Shown piece by piece: positions 12,423-13,054 of a DNA stretch of 13,054 nt; the first letter of the stretch is position 1, and the number at the start of each line of letters is the position of its first letter. The stretch is from CAG-390 sp045541375. GTDB lineage: Bacteria; Bacillota; Clostridia; Oscillospirales; CAG-272. The translations under genes were made by a program, and so were the position numbers. The notes below the pieces were generated by a model. It made no database searches, was not told the DNA's origin, and saw nothing but the letters and a program-made list of their open reading frames with translations. The stretch is from NCBI GenBank assembly GCA_045541375.1, contig JAZQJB010000089.1, positions 1 to 13,054 on the forward strand. Reading direction: 5' to 3'.

Positions 12423-12434
12423 TTATGCTATAAT
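12406..12434 (+). promoter_or_regulatory. Promoter of queH, overlapping a hairpin
   Basis: TTGAAA (12406-12411), 17-nt spacer, TATAAT (12429-12434). The leader would be only about 22 nt, too short for a preQ1 riboswitch. Confidence 0.75.
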
Positions 12435-12462
12435 AAGGGTAGCCACAGATAGGGGGGATTTC

Positions 12463-13054
12463 ATGAAAAAGAACCATCATGCCGAAACAGAGGCACTGAT
12501 CGCTACGCACCAAGCGAATGGCGAAGTGCCCACCCTGATCCTCCACAGCTGCTGCGCGCCGTGCAGTAGTTACGTTTTGGAGTTTCTGTCGCAGTATTTT
12601 AAAATCACAGTTTTTTACTACAATCCCAATATTTATCCGGACGAGGAATATTTCCACAGAGTCAAGGAACAACAGGCATTTATCCGCCGATTCCCTGCCC
12701 GCCATCCCATTGATTTTGTGGAAGGTGACTTTGACAAGGACAGCTTTTATGCCGCAACCAAAGGCATGGAACACCTGCCTGAAGGCGGCGCTCGCTGTTT
12801 TAGTTGCTATGAACTGCGCTTGCGTAAAACTGCTGAACTTGCTCAAGCACAAAACGCTGATTATTTTTGCACAACCTTGTCCATCAGTCCTCTGAAAAAC
12901 GCCGAAAAACTCAACGAGATCGGTATGAAACTGAGTACCGAATACGGGATCCGTTATCTTCCTTCCGACTTCAAAAAGAAAAACGGCTACAAGCGATCGG
13001 TGGAGATCTCCCGCGAATACGGCATGTACCGTCAGGATTATTGCGGCTGTGTTT
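12463..13054 (+). CDS. queH: Epoxyqueuosine reductase QueH (3' end cut by the window)
   Basis: 197 residues are visible from ATG 12463, with AGGGGGG just upstream at 12451-12457. QueH performs the last step of queuosine synthesis, reducing epoxyqueuosine to queuosine in tRNA; it is the cobalamin-independent alternative to QueG. All family Cys motifs are seen: CCAPCSSY (C30, C31, C34), the YYNPNIYPDEEY block (52-63), CFSCYELRL (C112, C115) and YRQDYCGC (C194, C196). These hold an iron-sulfur cluster and a nearby metal site. Also visible is TTLSISPLKN (137-146). The frame is open to the last base and, from family length, should end soon after. No other queuosine gene is in the window. Confidence 0.95.
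   Translation, partial: MKKNHHAETEALIATHQANGEVPTLILHSCCAPCSSYVLEFLSQYFKITVFYYNPNIYPDEEYFHRVKEQQAFIRRFPARHPIDFVEGDFDKDSFYAATKGMEHLPEGGARCFSCYELRLRKTAELAQAQNADYFCTTLSISPLKNAEKLNEIGMKLSTEYGIRYLPSDFKKKNGYKRSVEISREYGMYRQDYCGCV

Noticed and set aside
12435..12462. preQ1 riboswitch before queH
   Set aside because: Only about 22 nt lie between the predicted transcription start and the ATG, with no room for the aptamer pseudoknot.

Overview
The window looks like a chromosomal piece of a Gram-positive Clostridia-type bacterium, probably an anaerobic gut lineage near Oscillospirales. This is inferred from the lipoprotein signal peptides with Thr/Pro/Glu-rich linkers, the GGAGG ribosome sites, TTG starts, CCA-encoded tRNAs, intrinsic terminators with U-tracts and very consensus-like sigma-A promoters (most with exactly 17 bp between TTGACA-like and TATAAT boxes). 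No taxonomy search was possible.

Layout. (1) 1-252: a tRNA-Leu(UAA) on the minus strand, divergent from the promoter of a secreted 5'-nucleotidase-type lipoprotein (253-1734). (2) 1749-2766: a second, probably highly expressed lipoprotein of unknown function with its own consensus promoter and a strong terminator. (3) 2770-3035: an unusual intergenic array of ten short hairpins. (4) 3051-4456: serS with promoter and terminator. (5) 4485-4684: a cluster of intergenic inverted repeats. (6) 8162 down to 4695, minus strand: an OmpR-type response regulator, a sensor histidine kinase (ATGA overlap) and an unrecognised lipoprotein. 11-bp repeat boxes sit 12 bp upstream of the -10 in front of both the regulator and the lipoprotein, which suggests autoregulation and a direct target. 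(7) 8569-8164, minus: an HU-family protein. (8) 9513-8639, minus: a sugar phosphate isomerase/epimerase-like TIM barrel. (9) 9616-9793: tRNA-Gln(CUG) with an oddly mismatched acceptor stem. (10) 9797-9972: a second hairpin array of the same design as the first but of different sequence. (11) 10012-11290: a small AT-rich accessory cluster: a four-helix-bundle protein, a 75-aa unknown, and a DUF4304-like gene broken by an in-frame TGA. (12) 11424-13054: a YwaF/TMEM164-type membrane protein and the start of queH, the epoxyqueuosine reductase, which runs off the end.

Most genes are housekeeping or ordinary. The most interesting structure is noncoding. The two hairpin arrays share a geometry: 6-7 nt spacers, about 20-24 bp repeat step, and left-half spacers that are reverse complements of right-half spacers, so the whole can fold as one branched palindrome. 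They share no stem sequence to speak of, and each lies between a terminator and a promoter. I do not recognise them as a named element. The second most informative signal is the operator set of the two-component system, which ties the unknown lipoprotein to that system.
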